Assembly (NCBI GenBank): GCA_937899395.1
Contig: CALBPU010000021.1
Coordinates: 1 to 34,835, forward strand
Direction: 5' to 3'
Length of the DNA stretch: 34,835 nt
Source: an uncultured Fretibacterium sp.
Lineage (GTDB): Bacteria > Synergistota > Synergistia > Synergistales > Aminobacteriaceae
Part shown: in pieces, positions 32,173 to 34,835 of the stretch
Layout of the letters: every line of letters begins with the position of its first letter
How positions within the stretch are numbered: position 1 is the stretch's first letter
The notes under the pieces: model-generated
Seen by the model: only the letters and a program-made list of their open reading frames with translations
Database searches by the model: none
Told to the model about the DNA's origin: nothing
Position numbers and translations under genes: made by a program

Positions 32173-32660
32173 ATTTCATTCACACCTTTTCCAAGTGTTT
32201 TAACTCTCAACAGCCAGTTGCTTGTAGAAAATTCTATAGTGCGCCCCTTATTTCCTCCGGTATCCGAAGCTACCAGAGCAATGCCCATTCGAGCCAATTT
32301 CATTTTAGTTTCTTTAACGTTTTTTGCTCCTACAGTCAAAAATTCAGCAGAAGCTCCCGGCAATGAGAACATTTGAGCACCCCCTGCGATTTTAGCTTTC
32401 ATACGAGGACGTGTTGCGCCTTTTTTCAACATTTCTTCGACTAAGGCAGGAACTGCTGTGTCTGCAAATTTCCCTACTTTTTCAGCCCCCTGTAATCCCC
32501 TTGAATCAGGAAGCATTATATGAGCCATTCCTGCAACTTTTGCAGACGAATCAAAAATTACAAGTCCTATACATGAACCTAAACCAAGTGTAACCAAAGT
32601 TACAGGAGCCGGAACTACCGTTAAATCCGCCATTCCTAATACAATCCTGTTTTCCGCCAT
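32169..32660 (-). CDS. cheD: Chemoreceptor glutamine deamidase
   Basis: A 163-residue CheD that deamidates receptor glutamines and interacts with CheC. The catalytic Cys is in LGLGSCIGLVIFD, the His in GMAHIMLPDS; KIAGGAQMF and the final GGNKGRTIEF are family motifs. It lies 3 bases from cheC and overlaps the sigma-factor gene, fitting a tightly coupled operon. Confidence 0.95.
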   Translation of the reverse strand: MAENRIVLGMADLTVVPAPVTLVTLGLGSCIGLVIFDSSAKVAGMAHIMLPDSRGLQGAEKVGKFADTAVPALVEEMLKKGATRPRMKAKIAGGAQMFSLPGASAEFLTVGAKNVKETKMKLARMGIALVASDTGGNKGRTIEFSTSNWLLRVKTLGKGVNEI

Positions 32661-32663
32661 GCT

Positions 32664-33302
32664 TCACATCACCTTCAATTTCTTTAGCAACAGTTCAAGA
32701 GCATCAGGGTCCGGAATTAATATTATATGTCCTGAAATTTTCCGCCCTTCTTCAAGCCCGTCGACGCTGATTTCCGTATTAACTAACAAAGCTGTCTCGC
32801 CCATCTGACCGTAAATCGAAGCTACTACGTCCAAAATTGAACTTAACATATCATGCGCTACTCCGGGAACGCTGATTTGATGCTGAGTGCCGATTAACAG
32901 GTTTATAGCGTTAAGAAATGAGCTTAAAACTATATTTCCTACTTCACTTAACGCACTGTCCTTCATCTCTTGCGGGATTTCGTCTATCGGTATATATGAG
33001 CCGAATTGCTGTTTCAACAGTAACTCGACCATTAAATTCACGTCCTCTTCATTTTGAATGAATATCAGGCTGCACCCGAAGCCGCCTCCGGAACGAACAA
33101 ATACAGCTCCGACAATCTGTAAAGGGTCTCCATAATGTTCACCGAGTTCATAAATCGAAACTAATTCAGTTTTAGGAACTTCCATGTGAATCATTCTTGA
33201 CAACAACCCTGACAACGCTGTAGCAGCATTCCCCGTACCTATATTTCCGACCTCTCTTATAGCGTCAAGCTGAAGAGAATTGAACGATGCTATCTCAGCC
33301 AT
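32664..33302 (-). CDS. cheC: Chemotaxis protein CheC (CheY-P phosphatase family)
   Basis: A 212-residue protein with both CheC phosphatase motifs: LQLDAIREVGNIGTGNAATA and DSALSEVGNIVLSSFLNAI, each with the Glu and Asn used for CheY-P hydrolysis. CheC acts in adaptation together with CheD, encoded immediately after it. AGAGGAG lies upstream of the ATG. The gap to cheA is 28 bases. Confidence 0.95.
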   Translation of the reverse strand: MAEIASFNSLQLDAIREVGNIGTGNAATALSGLLSRMIHMEVPKTELVSIYELGEHYGDPLQIVGAVFVRSGGGFGCSLIFIQNEEDVNLMVELLLKQQFGSYIPIDEIPQEMKDSALSEVGNIVLSSFLNAINLLIGTQHQISVPGVAHDMLSSILDVVASIYGQMGETALLVNTEISVDGLEEGRKISGHIILIPDPDALELLLKKLKVM

Positions 33303-33330
33303 AAAATATAACTCCTCTCAAACTTTTTAC

Positions 33331-34614
33331 TTAACCTTTCGTAGAGTAGAACGACGCAACATCAAGAATTAAAGCTACGTTACCGTCTCCGAGAATTGTA
33401 CCGCCTGTAATGCCGTCAATTTTTGCGAGAAAACGTCCAAGAGATTTTATAACAATTTCCTGTTGTCCTATTAATTCACTTACGATAAAGCCGATTTTAT
33501 TTTTGCCGATCTTAACAACTACTACGGGATATTCTTCACGGTCTCTTTCAACACCTTCAGAGCCTAAAATATCACCGAGAATATTAAGCGATAAAACTTC
33601 GCCTCTTAACAATGTTGTAGGTTCTCCGTGTACTGTTTTAATATCCTCTTTACGAACCATTATAGTTTCTTCGACGTTTTCAAGGGATATAGCGTAAGTT
33701 TCCTGACCGACTTTAATTAACAGTGAAAGAACTATTGCAAGAGTTAAAGGTAAACGAATATAAACGTGTGTACCTTCGTTCTTTTTGCTGCTTAAATCAA
33801 ACTGTCCTCCGAGAGCTTCGACCTTCGTTTTAACAGCGTCCATTCCGACTCCGCGTCCTGATAAGTCCGTAACCTGTTTAGCCATTGAAAAGCCCGGTAA
33901 CAAAACTAATTGTTGAGCTTCTTCATCACTCATAATATTTGCTCTGTCTTCAGTGATTATTCCGCGTTCAATAGCCTTCTTTTTAACTTTGTCGGGGTCA
34001 ATTCCTGCTCCATCGTCAGAAACTTCGATTACAACTCCTGAACCTTCCTGATAAGCTGCTATTTTCAAAATTCCCTTTTCAGGTTTTCCGAGAGCTTTAC
34101 GTTCTTCAGGGTGTTCAATTCCGTGATCCATTGAGTTACGAATTAAGTGAACCATAGGATCGCCTATTTCATCAATAACTGTTCTGTCTAATTCAGTATC
34201 TTCACCTTCGAGAACAAGTTCAACATTTTTGTTCAAAGTTTTGCAAAGGTCTCTGATTAATCTTGGGAACCTGTCGAACGTAAACGACACAGGAACCATT
34301 CTCAACTTTGTAACAAGCTCTTGAATATCTCCGGAAATTCTTCCTAATTGCGAAAGAGTATCATCAAATTGTCTCAGTCTCGCTTCCTGAACTAACCTTT
34401 CAATTCTTGCACGTGAAATCACAAGTTCTCCGACAAGGTTCATTAACTTGTCTAACCTTCCAATATCAACTCTTACGGTTTGGCTTCCTTTTTTAGCTGA
34501 GTCCTTTTTGGGAGCAGCAGCAGGTTTTGCAGGAGCCGCAGCAGGTGCAGAGGTTGGAGCAGCAGGAGCAGCAGGTGCAGGAGCAGAAGCAGCTTGAGGA
34601 GCAGGTGCAGCAGC
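33331..34614 (-). CDS. cheA: Chemotaxis histidine kinase CheA, C-terminal part only
   Basis: About 428 codons are present from the C-terminus. An Ala/Pro-rich linker is followed by the P3 dimerisation helices (LDKLMNLVGELVISRARIER), the P4 ATPase (HLIRNSMDHGIEHPEER, DDGAGIDPDKV, GRGVGMDAVKT) and the P5 CheW-like domain to the stop. The frame continues past the ATG at 34443 through the linker, so that ATG is internal. The P1 phosphotransfer and P2 domains are missing: the coding sense stops at 34,575-34,617, where the DNA changes to unrelated GC-rich sequence. The frame stays open beyond this point by chance, with no CheA-like meaning. Confidence 0.93.
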   Translation of the reverse strand, partial: AAAPAPQAASAPAPAAPAAPTSAPAAAPAKPAAAPKKDSAKKGSQTVRVDIGRLDKLMNLVGELVISRARIERLVQEARLRQFDDTLSQLGRISGDIQELVTKLRMVPVSFTFDRFPRLIRDLCKTLNKNVELVLEGEDTELDRTVIDEIGDPMVHLIRNSMDHGIEHPEERKALGKPEKGILKIAAYQEGSGVVIEVSDDGAGIDPDKVKKKAIERGIITEDRANIMSDEEAQQLVLLPGFSMAKQVTDLSGRGVGMDAVKTKVEALGGQFDLSSKKNEGTHVYIRLPLTLAIVLSLLIKVGQETYAISLENVEETIMVRKEDIKTVHGEPTTLLRGEVLSLNILGDILGSEGVERDREEYPVVVVKIGKNKIGFIVSELIGQQEIVIKSLGRFLAKIDGITGGTILGDGNVALILDVASFYSTKG

Positions 34615-34835
34615 AAGATATTCAGTTGAAACAACTGCAGCCTGCTCAGGCCGATACGTGGATTCAACTGCAGGCCATGCGTCAGGAACTGAATGAGTTA
34701 AAAGGGCAGATCGATGACCTGAAAAATGTTGGTGGCGCTCAGGCCGTTGTGAGCCGCATAAAGAAACATGATGAGGCGTTGCGCCAGGTTGAGACGAGTA
34801 TGGCGTTGAATCTTGATCTCGGGAATCCCATGCCC
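34602..34835 (+). CDS. Fragment of CpoB/YbgF-like coiled-coil periplasmic protein from a different genome
   Basis: The plus strand encodes 78 codons running off the right edge, reading QADTWIQLQAMRQELNELKG, then QIDDLKN, RIKKHDEALRQVETSMALNL. This fits the N-terminal coiled coil of a Tol-Pal-associated CpoB/YbgF protein and, from memory, is closest to those of Desulfovibrio relatives. GC content rises to roughly 50% or more and codons such as CTG, CGC and CAG dominate, unlike the rest. No start is visible; the upstream reading merges into the GCAG repeats of the cheA linker. Most likely a chimeric join. Confidence 0.6.

Noticed and set aside
1..34835. tRNA, rRNA, CRISPR arrays and insertion sequences
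   Set aside because: No cloverleaf, rRNA segment, regularly spaced direct repeat or transposase-like frame was seen on either strand by eye.
34443..34835. CheA P1/P2 domains continuing to the right edge because the minus frame stays open
   Set aside because: The translation beyond the Ala/Pro linker does not resemble P1 or P2 (no phospho-accepting His helix), and the opposite strand makes a coherent coiled-coil protein.

Overview
The bulk of the window (about 941 to 34,600) is one low-GC, densely packed bacterial chromosome segment from a motile, strictly anaerobic fermenter. The anaerobic signature is an [FeFe] hydrogenase fused functionally to a GltD-like flavoprotein, formate-tetrahydrofolate ligase, MetF and catabolic-type glutamate dehydrogenase. 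Motility is shown by CheA, CheC, CheD, a FliA/WhiG-type sigma factor and a FapA-family protein. Amino-acid uptake and fermentation look central. Gene content and style suggest Synergistota or a related gut anaerobe, but no rRNA or tRNA is present to settle this. TTG/GTG starts after good Shine-Dalgarno sites are common.

Layout. (1) 1-940: very AT-rich DNA carrying one open frame on the minus strand that runs off the left edge; it looks foreign to the rest. (2) 944-1765: an orphan periplasmic binding protein whose two halves are in swapped order. (3) 1790-5596 (minus): a hybrid histidine kinase with HPt domain and a two-receiver response regulator. (4) 5732-9309: NAD(P)H-linked [FeFe] hydrogenase pair, closed by a terminator. 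(5) 9381-12363: aconitase-family large and small subunits (LeuCD/homoaconitase type) and tRNA nucleotidyltransferase, the last carrying an in-frame palindromic insertion. (6) 12533-14361: an Eco47II-like type II restriction-modification pair. (7) 14435-17561: a Rossmann-type protein of unknown function, a hotdog thioesterase (minus) and glutamate dehydrogenase. (8) 17685-20120 (minus): truA and fhs. (9) 20227-20791: BrnT/BrnA-like toxin-antitoxin. (10) 20852-23216: a polar amino acid ABC transporter whose binding protein is again circularly permuted. (11) 23213-24506 (minus): a solitary beta-class DNA methyltransferase with a remnant of a restriction gene. (12) 24609-29418: secreted S9 peptidase, SpeD, secreted esterase, MetF and a stand-alone methionine synthase activation domain. 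(13) 29409 to about 34,610 (minus): flagellar/chemotaxis cluster cheA-cheC-cheD-sigma-fapA-like-hypothetical.

Both ends appear to be joins to unrelated DNA. At the right end, inside the GCAG-rich Ala/Pro linker of cheA, the sequence changes to GC-rich DNA that encodes, on the plus strand, a coiled-coil CpoB/YbgF-like fragment. At the left end a roughly 20% GC open frame meets the bacterial sequence in the first codons of the binding-protein gene. These are most simply assembly chimeras at contig ends.

The most novel biological signal is the pair of circularly permuted SBP_bac_3-type binding proteins (944-1765 and 20852-21655), the second encoded with its own permease and ATPase. Other points of interest are the palindromic element translated inside cca, the BrnA-like antitoxin without a ribbon-helix-helix domain, the decayed second restriction system and the promoter placed in the loop of a perfect inverted repeat ahead of the restriction-modification genes.
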